64,000 nucleotides of DNA from Amaurobius ferox (Eukaryota > Arthropoda > Arachnida > Araneae > Amaurobiidae), in the NCBI GenBank assembly GCA_951213105.1, contig OX578136.1, positions 157,301,178-157,365,177 of the forward strand, written 5' to 3'. Below are positions 10,935-22,830 of this stretch, one piece after another; position 1 is the first letter of the stretch; each line of letters begins with the position of its first letter. Below the pieces are notes generated by a model. It did no database searches and was not told where the DNA came from. It was given only the letters and a program-made list of their open reading frames with translations. Made by a program: the position numbers and the translations under genes.

Positions 10935-11290
10935 GCGACCAAATATATTATCACATCTTGACACTATCAGAAATATTCGATAATGTCCTTTCCAACGGTA
11001 TTTAAACCGAATCCATAGGACAATTCCTTAACATTTATTTTTTAAATACATCGAAATTTGCCTTTTTTTACGTTATCTGAAATATATATCGTCGCATCCG
11101 AAAAACTAAGATTAGCAAAATTCTGTAATTTGGCTAAAAGTTCCGCGTGTATCTTAGCATTCTAACAAAATATAATTTCCGATTTCAAAAGTATTTTTAA
11201 ATTTTGTAATTTTTTAAGTGATTGCATTCGATGATCACAAAGCATCTTTCCCGAAGTCTTCGCATGTTCGACGGATTCGACCTTTACTGG
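10935..11290 (+). repeat. Dispersed repeat R8, copy 1 (inverted partner at 60715-61065)
   Basis: This stretch matches the reverse complement of 60715-61065. The order of shared words is 'tcttgacac', 'ctttccaac', 'gaatcc.taggacaattcctt', 'aaatttgc', 'acgttatctga', 'atatatcg', 'ctaaaa', 'tatcttagcattctaacaaaa' and 'cggattcg'. Identity is roughly 70-75% by eye. There is no coding capacity, and the class is unknown. Confidence 0.6.
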
Positions 11291-13985
11291 TGGATTTTAC
11301 TGCGCATGCCAGTCCGCTTAGTAGTGTAAGTCAAATAATAACAAAATATTCTACCATAACCTTTATTAAATGTGTTATTTTGAAGTAATAAATAATGAGT
11401 AAGACAGTACATAAAAAATATACCATTTGAAAAAATAGTGACATGTTCATAATATTTCGAATATTCCAACATTTGAATATAAGACGATTTTTGAGCTGGT
11501 AATGGTGATCTCACTTTTGAGCCGGTAATGGTGATTTTTGGGAATATGCCGCAGAGATTACAAATATAAAGATGTTCAATATTTAGAGAGAATGTTGCTT
11601 GATACGAATAAGTCGGTGTTTTATATACGTCTGTGTTTCTTCATGTTTGCGAATGAGTTGATCATTTAGTTTTTTTCTTGTTTGTTTGTTTTGTTTTCCA
11701 TCGCCTTACGGCTGTTTCGCGACTTTGCTAGATATCTAGAGTTATTTATCGTATTTTTTTCCTGTTCAAGCTTATTGCTTCCAGATATTCGTTCTTATTC
11801 TTATATCTTGAGAATATGCAAATCCAGAAAATATGTTGTAGCAATATATTGCATTCATTCTTCTGATTTTACATTCTTACAAACTATTTTAATACCTTTT
11901 GCATGCATAATGAACTAACTCGAAACATTTACTCAATTAAAACGCACCCTATGATGTAATGCAAGCCATTCCAAAAATTTAAGGGGTGCATGATACAAAA
12001 ATCTATTGAAGAAAACATTTGTATTTCCTTGACTTAAAACATATCGGAATGTTCTTAATCAAATACCACCGGAAACAGCATGTTTCTACTATGATTATAT
12101 CAGCTGATATAATAATGTTTATATTGTACTATCTGTGTTGTTGAAAAGAAAGTACCTAAAATTTTTAAACCTAAAAGTCCATTTATCTGGGAATGAATTT
12201 TTTCATGATTCGTCAATTTCAAAAAGATATTTAAAATTTCTTGTCGAGTATATATATATATGAAGTTTCATAGAGTTTCTCTGTTCTATTTTTTAGTTGA
12301 CTGACACGGAATTTTGATTTTGAGGAGGAAAAAATTTCAAATATTTGCCTTATCACATCTTGCAAATATTATTCTTTAAAAAATGATTTTTTTTCTTTCA
12401 AAATTATTAAAATGTTATAAATAGTATTTTTAATTAAAAATTAACATAAAAATCTTTCTGTGCAGAAAAGTGGAAAAATTATGCAAATTGAGCAATTGGT
12501 TCAGCAGTTATGTCCAAAATTAAACATGTTTGAAATTTACAAATTGTTTAAAAATGTTTCATATGTAAAGTGATTTATATACACAATTTAAGGAAAACAG
12601 TGATTTATATGTAGATACACAATTTAAGAAAAAAAGTCTACAAAATGCCCATAAATAAAAACAAAACAAAATAAAACTGTACCCCCCCCCCCCCCCCCCA
12701 TCCTGAAAACGCGAAAGATCGGTAAAGAAAACCGCGTAATATACTTTCCCAGAATCAGTGGCAATCAGGGTGTAATTTTGTCCGCGGCACACTTTGATAT
12801 ATTCCCCTTCCTTATCTAATAAATTACTTAAATGACTTTTTTACGATCCTCCATAATTTAAAAGTCTTCATTTTGTTTGTTTGTTTCGTATACAAATCTG
12901 CAGATTTGGTCGTTTTTCTTTCTCTTTCGAAATTGGTATGGTTATTGTAGACTCCACTGCCAGAAATCTCCCCCCCCCCACGACCATGTTCTAAGTTTCT
13001 GATACAAAAGGTTGTTGAGATGTTAATAAAAAAAAACGCAAAATAAAACCTTCCATAAAAGTAGCAGTGGATTTTTTTCCCTAAAGATTTATTTAAAGAG
13101 AGTTATATCATGTTGCTTAACAGTGGAATTTAATCAAATGTGTTTATAAGGCAGACAATTTTCATTCAAATTTCCTGGCTCACCTACCACTACAGATCTT
13201 AAGACAAGCAAAAAGCGAAAAACATAAATTAAAACAATTTTTATGTTTAAACTTATCATCCATGCAAGCACGCAAGTATCTTTATTATAAGGTTCCTTAG
13301 TATAAGGTAAATTACATAAAAGTAATTCCAGTGAAATTACTGTTGTTTGAACATCAACTTAAAAATATTTAATGCTCAACATTTTCCTTTGCAAAACAAG
13401 TTAAAAACAGATCAAAATAATTTCTCAAAGCACGCCAATGAAGTTTTAAAGCTATCTGCAGAATTTGATAGTCGTTTCTCTGAGCTTGCAAAATATCAGT
13501 AAAGTTTTCATAATTTGGTATCCATTTCATATTGACGTTTTCACTGTACCGGTACCACTGCATTTGGAAAAATTTGATTTATAGAGCAATGGTTAATTGA
13601 GACACATTTACGCTAAAACAGCAAACATGCTCTTTACGTGACATCGCGATGGTAGAAAAGTATCTTAAATTGAGATTATTTGCGCAAAAATAATTGTTGG
13701 AGCTACCAAATCACCTACGTTTGCGTAGTTTTCTTTTCAACAATGAACTTGAATAAAAGTAGTAGCTTCAATACTTCAGGAAAATTTGGAAGAGCATTTG
13801 AAATGCGCAACATTCAAAATTGAAGTGCACCAAAAAATATTAGTGATCGCAAAGGAAAACAAATTGATACATTTATGTAAGGAATTGAGTAAATAAAACA
13901 CATTCCTATATTATTTTAAACAATGTCCAATTTATTTAAAACATGATTTGGGTGGTTGGCCAGACCTGATTTAATTAATAAAGAA
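11291..13985. other. Unassigned AT-rich region with homopolymer runs
   Basis: Nothing gene-like is seen. An 18-base C run at 12682-12699 and an 8-base C run near 12971 are simple repeats. The short frames here, including the 77-codon minus frame at 12559-12792 that crosses the C run, are unsupported. Confidence 0.4.
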
Positions 13986-13989
13986 ATGG

Positions 13990-14021
<32 letters not shown>
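13990..14021. repeat. Compound (TA)n(TG)n microsatellite
   Basis: This is an uninterrupted TA run that turns into a TG run. Confidence 0.9.
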
Positions 14022-15033
14022 AATAAATGAACATTGTGGTGCGCAAAACAAAATATAATATTTAATATACATCTGCTATTGTTAAATTATACTTAATACA
14101 CATGGCCGTAAAATCGTATACAGTGGTGACTCATTATTATATTATACATTGCGTTGTTTGCCACTGATAACCCTCCAATTATTTATCTTTCGCGCAAGTT
14201 CTGTAAAAGAATATTAATTAATACAATACTAAATTGATTGCACCATTTTAACAAAACATTTATTAACAACATAACATACTTAATAAATTCATTACACAAT
14301 TATTCATATCATTTCGGCGGAGAGAGACAATGTGAGAACATTATTAAAATACCTAAAATGTATTTAAGACCTGGTATTATTTGAGGAACACATACCTTTA
14401 AGGCTGTCTTGGATTTTATTATGGCCTTGGGGTACAAGATTACAGGAACAATTGATATTTCTAACCTCAAATTGTCTGCTTTATTTACACAAAGAATTTT
14501 CAAACTCAAATATTTTGTATTGTGTTTAACAAATTGTTGGAACAGAATGAAAATGGTACAGGTAATCTACCAATTTAGAGTATTTATTTGTGCATATGCA
14601 GATCAAACTTCACATTTATTGTAAATATGTTTACAAATGGGATACTTTATTTTATTCTTCGGCCTGCTTGTCTTTTCGTATTTCGCGGACAGACATGTTT
14701 ATATATTTTTTTAAATTATTTTAATAAACTTGTTTTGAAGAGCAATATCATTTAGACTAAAATGCGGACATGATTTAAATCTCGAGCAACGCCGAGTATA
14801 TCTGATAGCATGCATGCAAAATGCAAATACTACTCAAGAACTACTACATATTGTCATAAAACTATTTATGATTACATTTTTTTGTAAATTAGATAAAAAC
14901 AACATTTTGTAATCTGCTTGATTATAACAGATATTCGATATTTTTAAGATTTCTGTAATATTCTCCAAATGAATATACAAGTAACAATGCAGATAGTATA
15001 TAAAAAATATAGTTTGAATTTCTTTATACATGA
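14022..15033. other. Unassigned AT-rich region
   Basis: No gene or shared repeat is seen. Overlapping frames of 65-71 codons have no recognisable content. Confidence 0.4.
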
Positions 15034-15437
15034 AGAGGCTAGATAGTTTTCCCCCAATGGCCAGGCACTAGATTCTAGCACTAGACTCTACGTCGACTTA
15101 CGTCGTTTGCCCTATGTACGGTCGAAATCGTGAACCATTTTGCCGTCCTAGGACGTTGCCCCAGGCACCAGAGGGGGCGGAACACACTGCGCCCACAACA
15201 CACAACATCCATGCCTTACGTGGGACTCTAACCCACAACGTGGCGGCCGATCGATCGCTGGAAACTCTCGCCTTGACCGTTCGGCCACCACGTCGACTTA
15301 AATGAGCCAACAGCACACGGTGTTCCCAGGAGGTCATCCACCCAAGTACTATCCGCGCCCGATGCTGCTTAACTTCGGTGATCTAACGGGAACCGGTGTT
15401 TTCAGCACGGTAGAGCCGTTGGCTAGAGGCTAAATAG
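15034..15437 (-). mobile_element. Dimeric 5S-tRNA SINE, element 15047-15424 with target duplication
   Basis: Read on the minus strand, the element starts at 15424 with a complete 5S rRNA-like head (to 15306). A short linker and a tRNA-like unit follow (CGACGTGGTGGCCGAACGG, B box GTGGGTTAGAGTCCCACG), then the same body as the SINE at 375-611 (CCGCCCCCTCTGGTGCC, GGTTCACGATTTCG). The 3' end is ...GTGCCTGGCCATTGGGGGAA. Flanking words agaggctagatag (15034-15046) and agaggctaaatag (15425-15437) match at 12 of 13 positions, so head and tRNA unit moved as one insertion. Two potential pol III promoters are stacked: 5S internal control region and tRNA A/B boxes. Confidence 0.88.
15306..15423 (-). rRNA. 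5S rRNA-like head of the SINE (pseudogene copy)
   Basis: The 118-bp minus-strand sequence starts GCCAACGGCTCTACC and ends CACCGTGTGCTGTTGGC. It contains the pol III control elements: a box A (GAAGTTAAGCAGCATCGG), an intermediate element (GCGCGGATAGTACTTGG) and a box C (GATGACCTCCTGGGAA). It has full 5S length. Because the target duplication flanks the 5S plus the tRNA unit together, I read this as a retroposed 5S-derived SINE head and not a ribosomal gene. A terminator T-run right after the 5S is missing, as expected for a SINE that needs read-through. Confidence 0.85.
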
Positions 15438-15559
15438 TACCTTAACATAAATCAACGAAAATGCTTTCAATTCTTAACTGGCCTGTTGCCAACCTCGAAA
15501 AGGTAAAACTTTCTAGGAATGAATAAATAAATTGGCATCACGCTGATTTCAATTAGCAG

Positions 15560-17363
15560 AAACAACAAGCACACAACTATAAAAGAAGGACTTTATTTCA
15601 CTTCTTATAAGACGTACAAAATTTAAAAAGGCCAGAGCGTTTTCGAGAGTAAATATCGCTCTTTATCAGTGGCTACATGGAAATAGAAATGATCGTTCAT
15701 ATATAGACCAAAAAAGGTGACAAATTTGCATAAATACAATTATCAATAAACATATGTTTAGCTAAGGAAAATCCAAAAATGCAAAACATTTTGCACAAAT
15801 TTAAAAAATTAAGCAGAAATCACGAAAAGTACAGTAAAAAATCCTTGCAATTTTATTTCAGAAATTTCAAATTAAAAATAGGGGGCAGTCAGGCCCAATC
15901 CCCGAGAGGATGACGTCAAAGATAACTATGAAGAGACTTGAAATTGCATGGAGTCGAGAATGAGTCGGCAAGCATAACTTAAAATCTGAACAGGGTCAAA
16001 ATTACAAATCGACTCACGGTAGATATAAATAAAGAAGGACTCAAAAAGGAGAATATTACGAGGGTTATTACAACGCATAAGAAGGAAAGTTCTTTCAAAA
16101 ATGGACCGGAAATTTTCTTTAACAACAAAATGAGCAAGGGCCGTAGAAAGTTTACCACCTCTGACATCCCTAGCATGTTCTGCCAAACGGATACCAATAG
16201 TACGTTTTGTACTGTCAATATAAAATTTAAAGTTACCATCGATGGACAACAGGGGAACCACATACACACCATCAAAGCTTTTAAAGTTATCCTTATCACC
16301 CAGCTTATCAGACCGAATCCGGTTAAATAAAGAAGAAACATTAGAGTGAGCAGGCCTGAAACCAAACTCAGAGCAAAACTGAATAAAGAGGCGGAAAATC
16401 CTAGGATGGTACGGGAAACTGAATTTATGATTCAAACGATCTTTTAAAGAAATGAGTTTAGTATCAATGAGAGAAAATTTACGGCGAACATGGGAAAAAA
16501 CCTTATATATAAATTCAAAGGGATAGGCAGCCTCGTGGCCAAGATTAAAAATAAAATCAATTTCGTCACTTAAAGAAGAAACAGAAGAACAAACGTTAAA
16601 AGCGCGATTAAAAAAATCTGATGTGGGCAACACATAACTTTCCTTATATAATGCAATGAATTTACTACTTTTACAGCAAAAAAAACCGTTATTCTTATAG
16701 TAGATACTTATATTCTTTCCATGATATTGGAATTTCTTCAATCAGTCGTCATTTTCATTGACTTAGCGGCATTTTTATCAATTTGGCGAGATTTTTGTTA
16801 ATTTGGCAACAATTAAAAATGTCGCCAAGTTGGCGACATTCCGCCAAATTCGTCGTCAAAATCTCGCCAAGCGTTATGGACAGAGAAATAAGTTATTCTT
16901 ACAGCAGATAAATGACTATTGGCGTTCAAATACAAAAGTATTACTCAAAGTATCTTTTTTCATGAATGGAACGAGCTAGATCCACGAGAATGATGTCACC
17001 AAATTTATCACATGGTATTACATATGAAAAGTGGACATGTTTCTCAATAGGAAATTTTTTTATTTTATATAACTTTTTGATAATTTTTTTTAAATGTGCA
17101 ATATCTCGAGAACGGTTCATGTTAGCGTTCTAAAATTTATGCCAATCGTTTTCTAATGAAGAATTATATATGAAATGTCTATTGTAACTTATTAGCGGTT
17201 TTGATTTTTTGACGATTTTTTCAAAATTTCATTTGAAAATTTAGGGGGGTTCTGAACATTCGATTGCGTATAAAAACAATAGGCTTCCAGTGTTTACGGA
17301 TTGTGATTTTTGTACCAAATGTCTTTCGAATCGGTCCATTCGTTCGTCAGTTATCTCCACAGA

Positions 17364-17419
<56 letters not shown>

Positions 17420-17738
17420 TCACTTCAAAAATGTTTGATTCGTGATCAGGGATGCTTGAAACGTGCTCTCCTGTCGAAAACTCGAATTCGAATTTTCGAC
17501 CCCGTCACAATACTTTCCTTATACATTATGTATATAAGGAAAGTAATAATCGTTAAAAGAAGCTTTTTTAGAGGAAATAGGATGGTAAGAATTAGCAGGA
17601 TTACAGGAATTAGTAAAAGACGGTTTACGGTACACAAAAGTGTGAAAACCGACAGCAGAACGGATAACCGGAACATCAAGAAAAGGCAAGGAATAACTAT
17701 TTTCTTGCTCAAGGGTAAAAATCATTTCTAGGAATGTT
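15560..17738 (-). pseudogene. Canonical Penelope-like element, 3' half, interrupted by F2
   Basis: On the minus strand, 17738-17547 encodes the segment after the RT core, with LPFLDVPVIRS and HTFVYRKPSFTN, typical of Penelope-like RTs. It then jumps over an inserted F2 copy (16616-17546) and resumes at about 16615 down to 15926. The 15926-16741 frame has 271 codons, but its first ~42 residues come from F2. After residue 43 come FSFPYHPRIFRLF (108-120) and the GIY-YIG nuclease: GVY at 158-160, YID at 174-176 where YIG is expected, Arg185, His189 and the likely catalytic Glu234 (FESFF). The RT catalytic core is absent (5' truncation). The minus-strand 3' tail has GAGCGATATTTACTC followed by AACGCTCTGG and an AATAAAG near 15592. 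The element is dead. Confidence 0.85.
16616..17546 (+). mobile_element. F2 family interspersed repeat, copy 1 (inside Penelope remnant)
   Basis: It starts ATCTGATGTGGGCAACACAT, then AACTTTCCTTATATAATGCA. Next comes a block of short inverted words around gtcgccaagttggcgac near 16820-16840. It continues with 'gaatggaacgagctagatcc', 'gtgcaatatctcgagaacgg' and 'gaacattcgattgcgta', a CA microsatellite (17366-17415), 'gatcagggatgcttgaaacg' and 'ctcgaattcgaattttcg'. It ends in a hairpin with arms ACTTTCCTTATAC and GTATATAAGGAAAGT. About 930 bp. The flanks cgattaaa and cgttaaaa look like an imperfect 8-bp duplication. No protein is encoded. Confidence 0.85.
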
Positions 17739-19069
17739 TTAAATCAAAAACTCGTATACACATCCTTTTCTTTGTTTTGATGGTTCCTGCATTTTCCGTG
17801 ACGCAGTATATACTGTAGTCGATTGAATAAAGTTTATTGATTAGAAAAATAATGTCTAAAAGTCTGCTGTAGGCTTTCTTATGCAATATAATTCCATATT
17901 TTTACCTCCAGTGCAATCAATATCAAAAACGGCAAATGTTCAAGAGGGGAAAATGTTTAAGAACTCCTTCAAATGATGAAGTAGATAGACATGTTTGCGA
18001 ATTTTAGATTATCGCTGTCAAAATCAACATTGACTCACTTAAAATATCCGTTTTGCAATCCAACGATAACAGATCCGCTTGTCTTCGCGATTTTCTTTTT
18101 TTTTAACATCGATCATTTTTAGAATATTTTGTTGCTGTTGTCATGATAGCGACAGCATATCGGAATGTTTAGAATTCTTCCTCCCACGTAAGATACGATG
18201 CTTTTCCAGTTCCCGTTGCAAAAGATTTTCAAAAGAATTGACGGAAGCGACCCACACACGACATCTATAAATTGGAACATTTCAATATTGTAGTAAAGCC
18301 AGGTGAACTAGAGAATTGGAGTCCTGTTTTTAATACTATTATTAGTCTCTAAATAGGACATGATTTGTCCTATGAAATAAGTTTCTATTTTTAAGTTTTA
18401 TTTGTTTAAACCCACATTAACGTATAAAATTATACATAAATAAGTAAATCTAAAATAACTTTTGTTTTCAAATCGTTATTAATGCCCATTTGATTCGCAT
18501 AGCCCTAATTTTGCATGTCTTCCCAAACTACTAAAAATAATTTGAGAATGATTTATGTGGCATTGATTGCCCACTGTACGTAGCTGAATGGCAACACATT
18601 AAACACTCTAGCAAAACAGGCGTGGAATTCCAACACACATATGATCAGATTGTTTTCTGGTTTATATACATTAATTTTATTTACATGTTAAAGTATTTAC
18701 AGTTATATATACAGTCATTACAGAAACTTTGGGGCGAAAAGATGGGCATTACAGCATTTTGCTAATTGTAATTTTTGCTGGATATTTTGCTAAATCAACT
18801 AGCGTTGATTGTTTTTATCGGAATGTCCAGAGAGATAAGAGAGGGAACACAAAAATAATCAATAGGGCGAGGTAAAAATTTGCAATCTCGCCATTACTTT
18901 TCGCGATCTCTGTATACTATGAGAAGATAAGCCTTGCGTGTATTGACGCTATTGAGTATACTATCCTACATCTATTTATATAAAATTTTTTGTCCTTATT
19001 TTGGACAAAGAAAGTTATCTCCAAGCACACATCATCAGAAAAATTTTGAAAAAGATTCTTGTACCTATG
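17739..19069. other. Unassigned
   Basis: No gene or shared repeat is recognised in these 1.3 kb. The 63-codon frame at 18079-18270 is unsupported. Confidence 0.4.
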
Positions 19070-19262
19070 TTGGGAGGGGGGGGGGGGATCTCACACCTTG
19101 GCCCCAACTTCTGATTGGTCATATTACTAGGGTCTCCATTGGTTATCCCCAAGCACTGGTAGCCAATTGGCCTCTGTCTGCTCCACCTCAGATGTTCGAG
19201 ATCAAGCTCTGGCGACTAGAAGGGGTGTTCAGCCCCTTATTTAGGCGATAAATTTAATAATA
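19070..19262 (+). promoter_or_regulatory. GC-richer patch with three CCAAT boxes (possible LTR or promoter)
   Basis: A 14-base G run at about 19075 is followed by three CCAAT-type words (attggtc ~19115, attggtt ~19139, gccaattggcc ~19161). After these come a CT-rich stretch and a TA-rich stretch (gataaatttaataataaag, 19240-19260). The composition differs sharply from the surroundings. The word tgttgggagg at the start and cctccaca near 19310 would fit LTR ends, but I found no matching target duplication. It could equally be a promoter of an unseen transcript. Confidence 0.25.
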
Positions 19263-19419
19263 AAGTTCATTGTTAATGCGGTTCTATATCTTTCCTGTGA
19301 ATCCCTCCACAGAGCTTGCGAGTTAGAAAATTAATATCAAACATTTCAGGATTGATACATTTATGTAAATTTTATGACGCAAATTACAAAAATTCTACCA
19401 AGTTTCAATTATTTGCTAC

Positions 19420-19503
19420 AATCTATCGGGGTTGAGACCCAGACCGTCTGACCTACCAGAAAGGTGTAAGGTAACTGTTTGGACGGCCGGAATCTATCGG
19501 GGT
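19420..19503 (-). mobile_element. 5'-truncated SINE tail, insert 19433-19490, perfect 13-bp duplication
   Basis: The 58-bp insert is the 3' end of the (CAA)-tailed SINE family found at 35121-35411 and 40063-40352 (words ggtgtaaggtaactgtttgg and gaccgtctgacctacc). It is bounded on both sides by aatctatcggggt (19420-19432 and 19491-19503), an exact duplication. This shows strong 5' truncation during target-primed reverse transcription. Confidence 0.9.
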
Positions 19504-20353
19504 GTAAAATACGTCGGGATGCTTTAATTTTTCGTAGTTTTATTGTTGTCCCCAGTCCGCCGACACTTTCAAGCAGAAATAATGTTGGAAGAAAGCGAAG
19601 ATGACCAAAGCATATTGAAGAAATCTTAACGCATTTTCGTACAAATCTCGTAGATTAGAAATGTTTTAGAAAATAATTTACTTCATGATGGTTCAAAGTA
19701 TCTACACAACTTTCTAATTTATGTACATAATTTTTCAGAATGATTGGAAGCAATTTTTTTTCTGATTTGCGTTTGAAACAATCACTCCGTCCGTATTAAC
19801 GACAGCGAGCTACAATAAGCATACCCAATTTCATAAAAATCTCTTGAATATTTCGAGAAGTATCATGCGCCCGATAAAAAAAATACAATTACAAAAAAAT
19901 ACAATAATATCTAGAAAACGGGTTACGGAAATTCCTGAACAATTTCTTTTTATTTCTATTTAAATTTACAGAGCTTTTACTCATTTGATAAAAGTGGGCA
20001 TAGCTTTTTATTTTTTCCCATTTTAGATCAAACAGGTGCTATATATCGAGGCCGATTCATGTTGATGTTTTGTAAATACCATTTGCTTTAAAATAAAAAA
20101 TAGCATATGAAAAGACAATGTTATTTATATGCTATTAAGTTATTTATATTACATTCTATAATATTATTAAAAGTCAATAATATAATTTCTGTGACAATTT
20201 TTTCACATATTTTTCAGGGGGGGGGGGGTCAGAGCGTTACCTCTGGCGTTCATTCGGTTGAATTAACCGCGCCCAATTGTATTCAATTTTCTCGAGTTGG
20301 TCTAGAGTTATCGTGACCACAATCTCAGATAGACATACATTATACATTAAAAA
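19504..20353. other. Unassigned
   Basis: Nothing is recognised apart from a 12-base G run near 20217. Confidence 0.4.
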
Positions 20354-20962
20354 ATCTGATGTGGGCAGCACATGAATTTCCCTGCAGACTTAAATTCATT
20401 TTTTCTTTATTTCTTTAAAAACTCATTAAATTGAGTTTAATTGTACAAAATGACACAAAATTTGCATTTTTAATTCAATTTCTGCTTTTATATGGTAATT
20501 GGACACTTTTCCAAAGGCGGCATAAAAAAATGCGAAAAATCTCAAATATCTCAAGAACGGCTAGTCCTACAGTAATAAAGTTTTTCTTATTCTTTCCCTC
20601 GTCAAAAATTACGTATAAACAAGCATTTAATTGATACATTTGAACATACGTAGTCTTTTTTTAGATATTGGCGATTTTTGCGGGCCATTTCGCAAAAAAA
20701 GGCGAGTTCTTTTTTTTCCGAATTGTACCAAAAACTAATCAGCACCAGAGTCATACCCAAGGGTCTTATCTACCAAATTTTATGAAATTTGGTCCATTAA
20801 TTTTTGAGTTAGAGTGGATACATACATTGCACAGACAGACACACACACAGACTTCGCTAAAAATAGTTTTCTCGTATTCTAGAGGTTTCGAACTCGAGTT
20901 GCGATTTTCGACATGATCCCAATACTTTCCCTATACATTACCATGTATTGCAGGGAAAGTAA
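20354..20962 (+). mobile_element. F1 family interspersed repeat, copy 2
   Basis: It starts ATCTGATGTGGGCAGCACAT, then GAATTTCCCTGCAGA. It has a single ~150-bp module (gggccatttcgc at 20680), only a short CACACACA run, 'ttctagaggtttcgaactcg', and the terminal hairpin ACTTTCCCTAT/TTGCAGGGAAAGT. This is the shortest complete F1 in the window. The 82-codon frame at 20668-20916 is part of it. Confidence 0.8.
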
Positions 20963-22221
20963 AAATGGGTAATTCAAGTTTGAAGATGTTCAAAACGTGC
21001 AGATTCTACCCAATCAAAGAGCCAGATTTTTAACTCCATCACAATTATTTTCCTTTACGCGAACTGTTTTCTAGGAAAAGTGATAGATATTTTGAAATTT
21101 CGGCCGTTCACTCTTAATTTGAGTAATTCACAAAGAGTTAAAAGTAGCATCTATTTTTCGTTCCAAATAAATTAGAGATTGAAAATCTTCAGCAGTTTTT
21201 TCTGTATTTCTCGTCAGGAAAATCTGTCATAGCTTTGCGTAATTAGTTAATATGATTCTCTGAAACCCAAAATGTTAAGATTGCAAATTTACTTTTCGCT
21301 GTATCTGTCGAAATAAATAAGCTAGCTATTCTAATGAAATGTAGAATGTTTTTGTTTCAATAATGTTAAAACTTTTGATTAAACAGTACTTTATTTTTTC
21401 AACACTGTGTAATGTATGTGTGTAAAGTATTGTAATGTAGGTCAAAAATCCAACTCTCCAATTTGAGTGCACTGACATACAATGAAATCAGCATTATAAA
21501 ACTCCTTAAAACAAAACTTGTAAAATATTTCTGGTAGAAGAATTTTTTTTAAACTGATAACTATGCGGAGCATTCATTCATTACCTCCGCCCATCATTAC
21601 CTCCGCCCATCGTTAACAAAGAGTCTACTTTGTCGTATATAAAGCTTGACTAAGAGTGTTTTATGAATTGACTAAATTAAGTGTTTTATCACAGACCGAT
21701 CGGATTGCTCAGTTGGCACAGTACATGTTGTCAACTCTGTACGAAATTTCGTAAGTTACCCTATCTAAATAACACAAAGAGGCTGTCAGTTAAAGATAAC
21801 TTTTAAACATTTTGCACAACAAGTTAAAACTAAAAGAATCCAAAAACGTAGTGTTTTCCGATATGTTTAGTTGAACCCCAGATACGATCTTTTGTGTCAA
21901 GTTATCAACACGCGTCTAATATATTTGTTATGTTTTCCCGTATCAACAATCTCAATTAGCTATGAAATATACACGCGTCTGTCATTACGTTGGGCAGTAA
22001 ATTTTGCCAAGAAATATTTACACAGTTTAATATTTCTAAACAAAGTAGAATGGAAACTTTCGTTGTTTTTGGAAGGCAGCCAATACACACTAAATGTGAA
22101 AAAAAGGGGTGAATTGCAGGAAATGTTGGTTTTACTGTATTTGAAATAGGTGTGGGAAAATTTTTTTTAATTGATAAAGATTACATAATTTTGAACCTTT
22201 GACGGATCAGACTCCATTTCT
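20963..22221. other. Unassigned
   Basis: Nothing is recognised apart from a small duplication (cattacctccgcccat, about 21581-21612) and a tRNA-D-arm-like word near 21700 that I rejected as a tRNA. Confidence 0.4.
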
Positions 22222-22830
22222 ATTACTTTCCCTACATGTATAGCATACTTGTAGAAAAAGTATTGTAATGTGATCGAATATTCGAATTAGAGTTTAAACG
22301 AAAGAGAACGTTTTATGTGTCCCTCGACTCGAATCGAACTTTTTAGGTGATGTCTGTGAGTGTGCTCTAGTGAGTGAACTCAATATCTCAAGAAAGAAAA
22401 ACGCATCTTGGATATAATTTGGTGCGATGATTACAATCAGTGAATATTGCAACCCTACTGATTTAAAACGCGATCGACCCCCATCTCGAATGATTTTCGC
22501 CAACGCCAATGTCGAATGATTTTTTCATTATAAAATCAGCACTTTCAATAATGATAAAAATAATCCTTTCAGACATAACTTTTTATTAAAAAACGAATTA
22601 AATAAAATTTAGAACTCTAGCACGAGCCGTTCTGGAGATATTGCACAATTTTCGAACAAATGTATAAAATGTCAGGACTTTAACTACTGTTAAATAATCA
22701 TTTAATACGTAATGTTTCATTAGAAAACGATTAACACGGACTTTAGAACACTAATATGAACTATTCTGGAGAAATTGCGCCATTTTTTTAAAAATAATAT
22801 ATATATATATTAAAAAAATAACAAGTACCG
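22222..22830 (-). mobile_element. Decayed F-type element (F3), minus orientation
   Basis: At the left is an F-like 3' hairpin region in reverse (actttccctacatgtatag ... gaaaaagtattgtaatgtga). It is followed by 'tcgaatattcgaattagagt', 'tgatgtctgtgagtgtg', 'ctcaatatctcaagaaag', 'gatgattacaatcagtgaa' and 'gagccgttctggagatattg'. The order matches F2 read backwards, but sequence and inner words differ enough to be a separate, older subfamily. The 5' start signature is not found. Confidence 0.6.

Noticed and set aside
15306..15423. Functional 5S ribosomal RNA gene
   Set aside because: The target duplication encloses the 5S and the following tRNA-SINE as one unit, and no T-run terminator follows the 5S end.
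16616..16741. The N-terminal 42 residues of the 271-codon Penelope frame
   Set aside because: They are read from the inserted F2 element and do not belong to the Penelope protein.
8100..18600. Shared word acgtagctgaatgg at 8105 and 18579
   Set aside because: Only about 14 bp match; the flanks differ, so chance is sufficient.
21690..21765. tRNA-like stretch (gatcggattgctcagttgg)
   Set aside because: A D-arm-like word and a short stem are present, but there is no B box or acceptor stem pairing. Probably chance or an old SINE trace.
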